Source: Dysidea avara
Taxonomy: Eukaryota; Porifera; Demospongiae; Dictyoceratida; Dysideidae
NCBI RefSeq assembly: GCF_963678975.1
Contig: NC_089276.1
Location: 25,775,059-25,839,058 of the forward strand
Direction: 5' to 3'
DNA: 64,000 nt
Below, piece by piece: positions 11,111-22,636 of the stretch (positions are counted from its first letter, which is position 1; every line of letters begins with the position of its first letter). The translations under genes were made by a program, and so were the position numbers. The notes below the pieces were generated by a model. It saw only the letters and a program-made list of their open reading frames with translations. It had not been told where the DNA came from and searched no databases.

Positions 11111-11559
11111 AGGATGGATCGTGTTCCCCGGATGCACATTGTATCAGAACGAAGCAATGGAAATGACAATGTGCATGCAGTTATTACTTAGTATAGTGAC
11201 GAATTGTTACAACGTGCATCGATCGTAGCGTACATACACGAATGTATATCACTCAGTATAGCATTGATGACTTATAGCCACAGGCTAAAAAGCCGCAATG
11301 CTGCAGGTACACTAGTATGCAGTAGCTAGAGTGAAAATTATATTTAGCGGCTATACTGAGCTACACATTAATAAGCTTCATGCATGCATACACTCATACT
11401 TGAAGGGCTCAAGGTATGGCTAGCAATAGGATCCTATGATCCAACCATCAAAAATGTCTACTTAGCTACAGTTAACCAGCTTCAAGGCATATAGCTGTAT
11501 AACAGTCATTTAGTTAATTGCATGGCTGATTAATTTTATTTATTAAAGCTTTTCAGCAC
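11111..11559. other. AT-rich spacer between genes A and B, nothing recognised
   Basis: No coding or structural signal could be supported. Confidence 0.35.
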
Positions 11560-11620
11560 AGTTAAGTACTGAAGGTCTGTAGGACACCTGGTCCTATATA
11601 CAGCCTGTTTTCCTGGCTAA
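11560..11620 (-). repeat. Short dispersed repeat fragment
   Basis: It contains GTCTGTAGGACACCTGGTCC, the inverted form of the block found at about 1787-1806 and 22190-22209. Confidence 0.6.
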
Positions 11621-11810
11621 AGAAAACATTTTTACGTTTAATGCTGGAAGCTAGCATATAGTTACATTTAATAACTTTATAACACATTGTCCCTATTAAG
11701 TAGCTATATAATTGTGACAAATACATAGTTATGCATGCCTGGATTTGGATTTCAGCAATAATTATTGTAGCTGTATAATAGTTCATTGCCTGGTATTTCA
11801 CAAGCATTTA

Positions 11811-12069
11811 CAGGGGCGGATCTAGGATTTATAAAAAGGGGGGGCTAACTCAAGGTACTAATCTCTTGGGTAAACTTTAGCATAAATCCACTGATAATAC
11901 CTTGGAAAGATGTTTATAAGGTGGTTTTATGAGTATTTGTATTATTAGTGATCATATAATTATGCTAAGACAAAATTTCATTATAATACTCAGCATATTG
12001 ATCAAGTAAAACCTAAATATGAAGGGGGGGGAGCTTCAGCCCCCAAAGCCCCCCCTGGATCCATCCCTG
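11811..12069. mobile_element. MITE with GGCGGATC ends and 5-bp target duplication ATTTA
   Basis: The ends are CAGGGGCGGATCTAGG and CCTGGATCCATCCCTG, flanked by ATTTA at 11806-11810 and 12070-12074. Runs of G and C lie just inside each end. It is the same family as 10686-11019 and 54420-54721. It is 259 bp long with no reading frame. Confidence 0.85.
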
Positions 12070-12074
12070 ATTTA

Positions 12075-12600
12075 ATCACTCCAACAAATTGCAAATAAAA
12101 AAAAGCACAAATACATAACTATACTGCAATTAACAGTTATATGGCTCCTATAAAGTAGTCGATAGTAACAAGTACCAACGTACATAATTGATAGCATAGT
12201 CACCTGTGTACCTGACCTCTTGTCTGCACAAACTTTCCCTTTAGCAGTGATGTACACGTTATTCGATATGATGACTAATGTTTTATTATGTCATTAGCTA
12301 AAATGTATCTGTTCAGGATATGACTGAGCACCAGCTTAAGGATGTTCCTGTATATAAAGAAGTTGATGGCTCTATCAGATACTGATTCTGTGTGCACTGT
12401 GTATCCATTCATGTGCCACTCAAAACACACAGTTAAATACTTTCATTTATGTCTTTTTTAATATCAATATTTCCTCACTTCCTCACACTATTGTCCTGTA
12501 CAAGATTCCTACAATGTGTTGGATTCCTGATAGATCTCCCATACACTATACTGTTGTATGCTTCCCATAGTATATACATGGCACCGTCCCTACAATACGA
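12075..12600. other. AT-rich spacer, nothing recognised
   Basis: No supported feature. The right end may belong to the LINE relic that follows. Confidence 0.3.
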
Positions 12601-12951
12601 ATGACTATTCTTGGAAAAACAGTGTTACCACTATATATGCTCAACTCACTTAATTGGCCTTCTCTTGAATCATGCTGCACCTACTCTAAACTAGTTATGT
12701 TTTACAAGATAATTATCTCATTGTTGTACTATCTGTATATCAACTCCAATGTTAACGTACACCATGCAGGGGGCTACTTGCAGTGTTTTAGAACACCAAA
12801 TGCTAAACTTAACGCATACCATTACTCCTTCCTGCCTTCAATGATTAGATCATGCAACAATCTTTCAGAGAACATTGTCAACCAGCCATCTTTGAATGGT
12901 TTTAAAGATTTATACTTACTTACTGTAGATTACAAATTTAATCTAATCTAG
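12601..12951 (+). pseudogene. C-terminal fragment of a LINE reverse transcriptase
   Basis: The frame carries LNWPSLESCCTYSKLVMFYK, then FRTPNAKLNAYHYSFLPS and LSENIVNQPSLNGF. This is the typical thumb and C-terminal region of CR1/jockey-type LINE proteins, which end in a YxxSFFP-like motif followed by a short WNxLPxxI motif. No palm domain remains, so it is 5'-truncated. An AATAATAAATAAATAC stretch near 13004-13019 fits its 3' tail. Family level is from memory of typical LINE tails. Confidence 0.7.
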
Positions 12952-13020
12952 TGTTTACTGTATTTCTGTGTGTCATACTCTGTATAGAGTCCTTACTACA
13001 CAGTAATAATAAATAAATAC

Positions 13021-13670
13021 TATAATTCACAATTACAAGTCTATACAGTCTGTTTAAGCAACAATTGTAATTTTTGTATGTATTAGCTAAAAAGACATTA
13101 AATATCATAAGCATTTTCAAAATATTAAATTACTGTTGGAATACTACATGTATGCCATATAAGGCATATAACTAGCAGTAAATGGGACAAATTTTTGTGA
13201 TATAATCACAACTGCACAACCAGACAGCCACACAAGAGGTCACCAGAGATCTAATAAGTGTCATTTTCAAAACAGATTAAAAGGTTTCGTGATTTTCATA
13301 AGTGCATATCAGCATTAATGCATGACTAGCTATAGGAATGGGACTGGTAAATACCCTAACAATTTGTTGTCATCCTTCAGATAGGGCTAGCAAGCCATTC
13401 AGTGTTCAGCCATAGTTACCTTGTATAATTATACAGTTCGATAATTTTGCTTTTCACCTCTGCATAAATTCCGTATACCAATATATTTAAGTGCAATATA
13501 ATTAATTAAGCTTTTAAAAGTATATTGGTACTGCATCTCTGCATGTGTAATGTTGTGGATAAGTCTAAATATATTTGCTCTAACAAGCATTATAATGCTT
13601 CTCAAAATCACCTGCATGATGTAATTTGATGCACTGATATATGTACTCTATGATGCCATTTCATTATGGT
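13021..13670. other. AT-rich upstream region of gene B
   Basis: Nothing definite is recognised; distal promoter sequence of gene B may lie here. Confidence 0.3.
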
Positions 13671-13673
13671 GGG

Positions 13674-13683
13674 GGGAGTTTCA
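13674..13683. promoter_or_regulatory. Possible kappaB-like element upstream of gene B
   Basis: GGGAGTTTCA matches the GGGRNWYYCC consensus at 9 of 10 positions and lies 52 bases upstream of the TATA box, close to the spacing at gene A. Weak evidence on its own. Confidence 0.25.
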
Positions 13684-13735
13684 TCAAGCAAAAACACTTA
13701 AAATTCTGTGTAGACTTATATGTGTAAGCCAGCAC

Positions 13736-13743
13736 TATAAATA
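13736..13743 (+). promoter_or_regulatory. TATA box of gene B
   Basis: TATAAATA, 36 bases before the chosen ATG at 13780, implying a very short 5' untranslated region. The frame is open upstream to 13747, but that would begin within or before the expected transcription start, so the ATG at 13780 is preferred. Confidence 0.7.
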
Positions 13744-13779
13744 AGTGTGGGAGCTATAGCTTCCTCAAGTTTGTTTGCA

Positions 13780-14893
13780 ATGACAAATATAGCAATGATG
13801 TCCACAGTGGGGATAATTCATTTAGTTTTGTATGTGGTGATTGCTAAAGTGGTCATGGCTAGTAACTTACAGGATGATGGTTCCTCTTTCTTACTGAATG
13901 AAACAAACTGTGACTCTGGCTCTGGCTCTGGCTCAGGAGATCAGTCAGGCTCAGGAGTTGATTACATTGACCGTAATGGCAATTCTACTACCTGTCACTG
14001 CAATGAGACTGATTTGGTTGTCAGTGGGTGCTTTTTAAATAAATGGCTAAGCCCTACCAAGAAAGACTCTGGATTTCACAAATTATCATCAGAAACAGAT
14101 AATCTAATATCTATAACTGACAATAAGGAGGTTAGTGTATGTTAATGCATGCAGCCATATAAGCCATGCTTACAAGTGTTTCCAATTAGCTTTTTACAAA
14201 TGGTTGTAGTAGCTATCAATGAATCTATGCAATATTTCAGAATGTGTCTATGCTACTTTACAGACTTTTGGTGGATGTTATGACAGTTACAACCTCGATT
14301 TAGCCTACTATCCAGAGACGCAGCAAATCACGCATGAACTTTTACAGCATTTTTACAATGGCTATATCCTTCACCGAAGATTTATTATAGAAGTAATGTT
14401 TGTGGAGTTGAAGCCGCTAAGACTAACAGGAAAAAATGAAATACACCATTCACTTTACTTCATTAAGAATCAGCTTGAACACAACATTGCTCGTATTTAT
14501 TATGTGGTGGGTTTGTGTCAGTGTGCATTCTTAGCTAAGTATATAACAGCTATCTGGCTGCATTAACAGTTAAATGTTTTATGTGTTGTGTAGCTGAACA
14601 TCACTGGATGTGATTGTATACCAAGTGACTGCTTACAAGCTGATGAACAACTTGCATCACTAATCCGATCAACCAAGGACTGCTTCTCACCCAGAAATTA
14701 TCCAGTCAACAGTGTAGCCAGGAGAATAAAAAATGATATCAACAGTCTACGAAACATTATTAAACAATTAGAGAATGATAGATTACTACAAGAAGTACAA
14801 AATGATAATCATGACACCATCCATGAATGCCTCTACAGTTTTTCATCAATAAAAGCTAAGATTGCATCTGATAACAAGTGGTGCCACTACTAA
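13780..14893 (+). CDS. Gene B: secreted, cysteine-bearing, helix-rich protein, paralogue of gene A
   Basis: Unrecognised family, same architecture as gene A. Exons are 13780-14130 (117 codons), 14264-14506 (81 codons) and 14594-14893 (99 codons plus TAA), giving 297 residues. Introns are 133 and 87 bp, phase 0, with donors GTTAGT and GTGGGT. A signal peptide occupies roughly residues 1-28 (hydrophobic GIIHLVLYVVIAKVV). Residues 45-60 are an SGSG-rich linker. The conserved core starts at CHC (72-74) and KWLSPTKKD. Exon 2 has TFGGCY, YYPETQ and ILHRR. Exon 3 has NITGCDCIPSDC, KDCFSP, SVARRIKND and NKWCHY. Extra cysteines at 44, 84 and 277 are not shared by all copies. Exon 2 is the same length as in gene A. 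The copy looks intact. A secreted role is well supported; the cytokine-like idea is inference. Confidence 0.85.
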
Positions 14894-14929
14894 CCATTAA
14901 AGAAAACATTGATTGAAATGAATGTGTGT

Positions 14930-14935
14930 AATAAA
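14930..14935 (+). terminator. Polyadenylation signal of gene B
   Basis: AATAAA, 37 bases after the stop codon at 14891-14893. Confidence 0.7.
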
Positions 14936-16216
14936 TTCCATTTATTTTGTATAGGCATAGCCAGTGTGTTTCATCAATCATTTATTTACCCTGAACTATT
15001 ATTATACTCAATTTAAAAATCACGTGAATTTACATTTAATGTAATGTTTAAACATATCTTGTGGGTGTCTGGTGGTATGGTATTTAATTAAGGTTTGTTA
15101 GCATAATAATAGAATGCAGTATTCCAGATGCTGGTTGTGTGGCTTCTTGTAAGTACTTATTTACCTAAACTGTTCAGTGTTCATTATAGAATACTACCCT
15201 GTAGTTAGAACACAATGCACCTAGGAGAGAGATGATTTGAATACAAGAAAAATACCAGGGATATATAGGCCATTGGCAAAATGTATTATTTCAAATCTAG
15301 TCAAATCATGAAACACACCACATGAATTTTATACTGACACGATACACCATTGGAATATGAGTAGACTTGCCTGTATCCAAGGAAAAGTGTTGAGGCATAT
15401 AGTATTTCCCATGCAAGTTCTATTCTGCTTGTTGTACTATAGTTAGACAGCTACATACATGGGTGAACTGAATAGTATTGTGACAAAAGTGCTTCATTCT
15501 ATGCATATACAGTACATATATGTACATCTCAGGAAATACCTATATAGGTGCACTTTTAATGTTTCAGTATGTATAAGAAAATAGTATGCACTTTAAGCCA
15601 CTGAATAAACCTATTCAGTCCATACAAGCTTCAAGTATGTTAAAACATTATCTCAGGTACACACTTTGAGGAATTGGTGAGTATTCGTAACATTTGTAAA
15701 TAAATTGTATTAGATAGTACAATTCAAGGAGTAAAATGTCAATTGTATGTATTAAAAATAAGGGTGCAGCACATGTTGCTGTCAGATCTTTAGTGCTTGT
15801 TGCTGTAAAGTTCTAATAAAATGATACATAATAATAATATTGAAGTAAGCTGTACATTTAAATATTGTAGAAAACTATTCAAACATAATGATTTGGTAAA
15901 TTTTGGACTGCTCAATGCAATAGTATTCAGTACACCCATGTCATTTAATCTGATTGAGTTGTTTGAAACAATAACTGAATACCTTACACCATTAGAACAT
16001 CCAAGCTACTGTGCACAGTTAATTACAATTTTAAAATCTTGAAAACAGCATTCATTTATTTTGCTATTCCAGTATGGATATGTGTCTGTGTGTTGCTGGA
16101 CTTCATGTTCATTAAATGCATCTGTGAGGCTTGTTTGATACAGTCTCACATAGGTACCAGTCTCAGACTCAGTCAGTGTCCTTTGTTGGCAATTTTGTTA
16201 TTGTGTGCATGTATGT
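14936..16216. other. AT-rich spacer, nothing recognised
   Basis: A block near 15776-15815 (ATGTTGCTGTCAGATC and CTTGTTGCTGTAAAG) may be a fragment of the 1.8-kb repeat family. Short open frames here carry no recognisable motif. Confidence 0.3.
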
Positions 16217-16220
16217 ATAT

Positions 16221-16264
<44 letters not shown>

Positions 16265-16320
16265 GGGTGTGTGCGTGGGTGTGTACATGTGTGTGTGCTC
16301 GCATCTGTGTTCGTGTGTAG
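16217..16320. repeat. (GT)n microsatellite
   Basis: Nearly pure GT from about 16229 to 16259, with an impure continuation to 16320. Overlapping frames on both strands, rich in C/V or H/T, are translations of the repeat. Confidence 0.95.
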
Positions 16321-19300
16321 ATGTAAGGTGAGAGGTAAGGTGAAGTAAAACTATGTACAAGAGAATCTGTTGATGTCATATGGAAGGCCTTCTGTAAAGC
16401 TTGGCATTTAGGCACTATATTTTCACAAGGTGACTAATTCATATCTTCATATCTTTGAATTGAAATACTCTAATAGAGCAGTCACATTAACTGTTGTGAT
16501 TGATGTTTAAAAAATAACAATGCACTTCTAACATTGAAATAGGAAAATATTCTCAGTTGGAGTGGCCAAAATGTATATGCCTGACTTGATCCTGTTAGTT
16601 TACTATGTAAATTACAGTTAGATATCATGAATATTGTATAATACATTGTGCACTCAATATAAAAGCCGGAATTGAATTATCATCACTACTAGGTACACAA
16701 TAAAACATTAATATATTCTAATAGAGCAGTCAGTAAAATGTTAGGCTTATATGCTACTATTGTATTTTTACTTATGCTAGCTTGTAATGTATTTTTCCCA
16801 GTCCATGCAAATTGCATTATTTCAATACTTTATTTTTAGACTAATCCTGGTTGATATGAATGTTGCTAAACTACAATGCATATGTCTACTGAAAATATCT
16901 GGATAGGCCTAGATATTTTTAGAATGACACTTTCTAATCAGTAACTAATTATTTGATTGTCTTTGCATGCAAATTTGTCACAGGGCCGTTTTAGTGGGTG
17001 AGACACATGTGACTACTATTTGGCTGCTACCTTCACAATGGTAGCTATGCCATTGTGTTGGTATAGCCATATAAATGACTATTCAACAAATATGATTATT
17101 ATGTGTTCATAAAGCTCACTATTCAACTTATAACTTTTATATAATATGTTGGGAACAAGGTGTATGGTGTTCACAATAGACAGAAGCTAAGATGTCAATA
17201 ATTAACTTTTGTATAATTACAGCAATTACTAGTTGTCTTGTGATGTGGCAGTAACTCTTTTGCAGCATGCATGAAACATGTTGATGATGTAAGGTATAAT
17301 TTTTCTTATGTACAGTAAGAAATTTAACCATGTGATTGTATACAGTCAGTATGAAACGTTAGAATATTTTATTAACTGGAGAATTGCTATTATTTTCTCT
17401 GCCTTCACTATAGTATACATACGTGTTGAGCTGAACCCTCAAAAACATTTAATAACTCATGGATGCAATTACACATATTCTTGAAATTTGGCTCATTTGT
17501 GGTACTGCTTGACACACTAAAAAATATTCCATTCTATAAAATTTTCACTTTACATTTCCTATGGGAAGCTATAAATGTACTGTCCATTATGGCCCTTTTT
17601 CAATCTGTAATGGAGCCAAACCACACATATCTGTTGTTGTCAACTTTACTGTCACCACTAATCATCTGATAGCTGAAATGTTAATTTACTTTTTCTTTTT
17701 AGTTGCTTTTTTTTCAGGATTCAGCTCAACTTGTACATACTATATTTGACAGTCAAAACATAAAATCTGTTTTATCTAATTGTGAATGTTGTATTAGAGT
17801 ATATATGGCAACTTTACCTATATTAATCTGACTGTTCTATTAGAGTATCTTCCTTTATCTGAAATGTACATCAAATGTTAAACTTCACAAGTACTTCAAA
17901 ATGCCCACAGAATTCCTGCATGTAGTCCCCTTTATATCTAGCATAGTTTGTTAGGCCTACCACTTAGCTTAGTATGTCTTCCTAGCATTGCACGTCTCGC
18001 AGTTTTAGTTGAACCAATAATAGTCACAGTGATAAAAGTTATTTTCTAATATGAGAATGACAATCACACCTAATATAATACTAAGTAGGGGTGAAGTAAC
18101 TGCCAAAATACTACTGTACTTGGAAATTATATAGCATTGCTTCTATGTACATTGCATGCAATATACTTATAAATTGTGGTGCACAAGAAACATTTGATTG
18201 ATTATGTAGATGTCTGACCAATGACATGACTGTATTCTACATATAAATATATATTCAAGCCATATGTTTTATTTATCTCTGTGCAGATTTCCACTTTTGA
18301 ACAATACAGACAGAAAATGTGATTGCTGTATTAGATGATGTATGTCATAACTACAGTTACAAACTTTTTGTGCTTCAAACTTTAATAATTTAATTCACCA
18401 ACTATTTGTACACATGTATCATTATGATGTGACATGATACACTGGAAATGTAGTAGTGTATATACTGTAGAACACAACTACGTGCATTACAATTTGCATA
18501 TATACATGCATGTATGAAGAAAGTATGCAATTAAAAAGTCCTGCACTTTAGTAATGCTAACTCCCAATTGCTAACACATTTCTACTTACATGCAGAGTGC
18601 AATTATAGCTATTTAGCTATACCAATGCAGCCAAGCTGTCAAAATGGCCTGCAGCTAATCATGTAAAGGTGGTTGCATGGGAGCCAATAATAGCTTTAAT
18701 TTAATGTCAATCAAATCAATTTTAAAATAATGACAGCCTCACCATAATAAAAATACATATTTCAGCTATTAACTTTGAAAAGAGAAATCTACAGCAAAAT
18801 GGACCATGCTTATATGGTCCCAAATGTTTGTTACCAGGCATTTATTATATATATAGTACAGCAGTGCTTTTAGTAATTAAGAATTATTAAATCATTAATC
18901 AGACACCCTCCAGGGGAGTGGTATTGATGTACAATTATAATTATGTGTTTAATTTTTTTTAAATTATAGTGTCTGCTCCAGTAATATCATCATAAAGGCT
19001 ATTCTACTCTGGCTCAGTTTTTGGAACATACCTGTTGATGTCAGTTGATTAATGTGCTATATAGCTTGAAATCATGACAATGACAATTAAGTAGCGGCTA
19101 GTATTGTGAGAAGATAACCATCTATAGTAAAGTCTTGTTCTTCTATGCAGTATTGGCCATTTTAACATGTTAGATGTATGTATTGTCCATGACTGACCTA
19201 ATACAAAATGCATGTTCAATCTGCTAACTAGGACAGTGGTGATGAAGGTCCCATGTTGATGAACAATACTCCAACAGAATATAATCAAACTATTTGCAGA

Positions 19301-21008
19301 ACTTTTGAAGATTTCAAATGTAACAGATACTATGTGGCTATATGTACCTATGTTAACAAATTATATATCATGATAGTCCTAATTTATCACATTGTTTATC
19401 GTACATGTATCATATGTTCTACAAATAAAAATTTTACCTATGATTTCTCAACACAAGAATAGTGTTACAGTGGGTGTATACCTACACTAACTGTTACTAA
19501 AATTAGTATGCTATGTGTGTGTTCATGTAAATCATGTATATAAACTAGCATGTGTAGGAACAGGAACTTGTTTGTGTTATGCAATTTACAAGTACATAGT
19601 AGTGTAGAGTATGTAGTGTCCTGTTGCCTGGCAATGACAGTCTGAACAGGAAATATGTGAAGCTTTACTCATGAGATGTACTAGACCAGATGAAATTGTT
19701 GGTGACAAAATACTATGATATCTCTATGAAAGAGAAAAATATGTAGTCATTGAAACTGTTACATACCTATTAATTCTTATGTCCCATTCTCATACTGTCA
19801 AATTGCTTCAAAACTGTTGGCTTTGACTAAAACCACATTATGGGTTTTAATGTTTACAAGATGAAATTACTTTCAGCAAATCTTGGCTTCACATGCCATT
19901 TGCATGCATCAGATGGTAGTTACAATTATATCAAAGTGGTGTTATAATAGGTTTCTATATATCAGCTATGGACTTATTGTACAATGAAACCTTTCTAATA
20001 GTGTAGTAAGGGTGTGTACTTGTTTAACCTGACCATTTTAAAATTCCCCAAATGTACCATAATAATATTGTATCAACTAAATCTGCTAAATACAACTACC
20101 TGCTTAGTATGGTCAATTTTAAATGAGATGATCAGGTATCACTACACATTCAAGCGTACATATAGCTACTGTGTATATGAACTATATTTAATGGAAACAT
20201 ATTCTCTTCAACATGTATGCTTAATTATTTGTGAAATTCCCCTACAGGCTTTTCTTTTGATATACGTACCAGAGTGTGCAACTCTCCCTATTATTAGAAT
20301 AAGACATCATTAATGACCAGTATTGTACACATCCATATAATTATCCTAACTGCATTACACTATTGTACATTCATGTTTGTTGTTATTACACTATGATGAT
20401 TTGATAGATACAACATGTAATATGAGCACTCAACTGGTAAGGTAGTTTCCCACACAAATGATAATGATTACGTCAGAAATATCTAATCTTATAGCTTCCC
20501 AACTGATACGTTTATATGTTTCCTTGAGACTCTAACTTGACAACATCCAATGAAGAAATCCTTTGTGTATATCTAGTAGTCTGTGAACTCAACATGTAAC
20601 TTTACTTGTTTACTTTCAGTATTTAACATACTACAATTCATACTATATAGTTTCAACTCTATACGTATGTCTATTTTGTAAACTAGCTAGTGGCTATAGC
20701 TACAATTATGCTGTGTAAATTTATGTCCATGATGGCTACATCTGTTATATGCACATATCCAATAGTTGTAGCAATATTAATATATAATTGTTTTAGTCTC
20801 ATCCTACTTATAATCCAATATGTATATTGCACACAAGTTTGACTGTAATAAGCAATTGTATCCTGTATCCTACTGCAGGGCCCAGCTACAATTTCAGTTT
20901 CCGTGTATATTATATGCTTTATTGAATCTAATTAGATCCACAACTACTCAGTTGTCACAGGAGTGATACCAATTTATGTTTCTCAATTTACAATGCTATA
21001 TAGTTAAA
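16321..21008. other. AT-rich spacer between genes B and C
   Basis: Contains isolated copies of the dispersed motif TACTCTAATAGAGCAGTCA at 16466-16484, 16714-16732 and (inverted) 17829-17847. No gene, RNA or complete element could be supported in nearly 4.7 kb. Confidence 0.4.
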
Positions 21009-21280
21009 TTATGTGCTGTATTTTATGTAGCTGCATTGTAATACTGAAAAATTAGCTGCATGTTGTGTAAAGATGAAAAGATGCATTGATGCACTGCTCT
21101 GTGACCATCTATATTGTCCCGTGAAAGTAAGTGACGAAGTGCTGTGCAGTAAATGCATGACCTCAGAGCATCCCGTTTTCTTGTGGACATCCGCGTTTTT
21201 TCTGTGCGAAGAATTCACCTGCGGCGCGCCTCTAAATAGTAGGAGGAAAATTGAACTAAGTTGAACACGCGTGTAACAGC

Positions 21281-21288
21281 TATAAATA
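21281..21288 (+). promoter_or_regulatory. TATA box of gene C
   Basis: TATAAATA, 89 bases before the ATG at 21378, almost the same spacing as in gene A. The sequence at 21060-21265 just upstream is noticeably more GC-rich than its surroundings and may hold promoter elements. Confidence 0.7.
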
Positions 21289-21377
21289 AGCAAAATGATA
21301 CGGTGAAAGAGCAACTAAGTAACAAATCAAATATTAATAGCTATAACTATACAGCTATCTAGCTATATACGTGAGCA

Positions 21378-22636
21378 ATGGAAAAATTGAGCATTTTGTA
21401 CGTGTTGGTACTGGCTAGCAGCTTGCAGCTGTTAATGACTGCCAGCTCCTTCCCTCTACCTGCAGCAGATAATAATAATAGTGATGGTGCACCTGCTGAT
21501 AATTCTACTACTGCTAACGACTGTCGCTGTAATGGTACAAATTTGATGGTCAATGGAGACTTCTTGTCTAAGTGGCTAGACCCAAGCAATAGCATTAGCA
21601 AAATATCAATGGAAGCTGATAAGCTGAAGATGTTAACTGACAACACAGAGGTAAGGGGGTATACAAATTAATTAGCACTAATTATATGTGTAGCTAGTTT
21701 GCTAGTCCAGTAATAAACTAGCTATATACGTAGCTGGATATAGAGTTTATATTTTTGAACCGTTTATTTATAACTCTACAGACTTATGGAGGATGTTATA
21801 ACGATTATGATATGCATTTGAGCTACTATCCAGAGTCACAACAAGTCACACATGATCTGTTACAAAAGTTCTACCATGGCCTCATCTTTCACCGAAGATT
21901 TATTATGGAAGTGATGCTTGTGAAGTTGAGATCTGGAGAAGTGCAGACCACTCTAGGAAGACAATTCTATAGTCACCTTACAATTATTGCAAATGAACTT
22001 GAACACAATATTGCTCGTCTTTACCATCTAGTAAGTTTTATGTGCAGTATGTGGTCACAGAAACATCCTGACCGCCTAGCAGGCTCCTGTAAGCATCCGA
22101 GTATTAATCAGTTCGAGGCTGCCCAGGTCTAGTCATGGATTTTTCTCCACCTTTTCAAACATACTTTCTGTAACAACTTTAAACAGGCTGTAGGACCAGG
22201 TGTCCTACAAACCTTTAGCACTTGTGCTGTAAAGCCTTAATAATTTAAAAAAAAAATGTATTACGTATAGTAAAATGAGTTCTATATGACTGTATGCAGT
22301 GTGTACTCAAAGTTTATCATATTGGTTTTGTGTTGTGTATAGCTGAACATCACTGGATGTGATTGTATGCCAAGTGACTGCTTAAAAACTGAAGATCAAC
22401 TTGATTCACTAATAAATGCAACCAAGGACTGTTTCTCACCTGAAAACTATCCAGTCAGGAGTGTAGCCAGGAGAATCAAAAATGATGTTGATAGTCTACG
22501 AAACATCATCAAACAATTAGAGAATGACAGATCACAACAAAATCATAATGATGATGACAACACTCCTCAAAGTTCCTACAGTTTTTCATCAATAAAAGCT
22601 AAGATTACATCTGATAACAAGTGGTGTCACTACTGA
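21378..22636 (+). CDS. Gene C: secreted, cysteine-bearing, helix-rich protein, paralogue of genes A and B
   Basis: Unrecognised family. Exons are 21378-21650 (91 codons), 21782-22030 (83 codons) and 22343-22636 (97 codons plus TGA), giving 271 residues. Introns are 131 and 312 bp, both phase 0. A signal peptide covers roughly residues 1-23 (ILYVLVLASSLQLLM). An acidic, N-glycosylatable stretch is followed by the conserved CRC (49-51) and KWLDPS. Exon 2 has TYGGCY, YYPESQ and LIFHRR, then a divergent loop two codons longer than in A and B, then NELEHNIARLYHL. Exon 3 has NITGCDCMPSDC, KDCFSP, SVARRIKND and NKWCHY. This copy has only the eight cysteines common to all three, so it may be closest to the basic family fold. 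Intron 2 contains a dispersed repeat fragment. All splice sites and the frame are intact. Confidence 0.85.
22186..22245 (+). repeat. Dispersed repeat fragment in intron 2 of gene C
   Basis: CAGGCTGTAGGACCAGGTG followed by CACTTGTGCTGTAAAG matches about 1783-1832. This insertion largely explains why this intron is longer than its counterparts (312 against 118 and 87 bp). Confidence 0.75.

Noticed and set aside
13747..13779. Longer start for gene B
   Set aside because: The frame is open, but this region is only 4 bases past the TATA box and would lie at or upstream of the transcription start; it lacks an ATG before 13780.
21073..21264. 63-codon Cys-rich frame upstream of gene C (and a 101-codon minus frame)
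   Set aside because: It lies directly upstream of the TATA box, with no splice link to gene C and no recognised motif; more likely promoter sequence.
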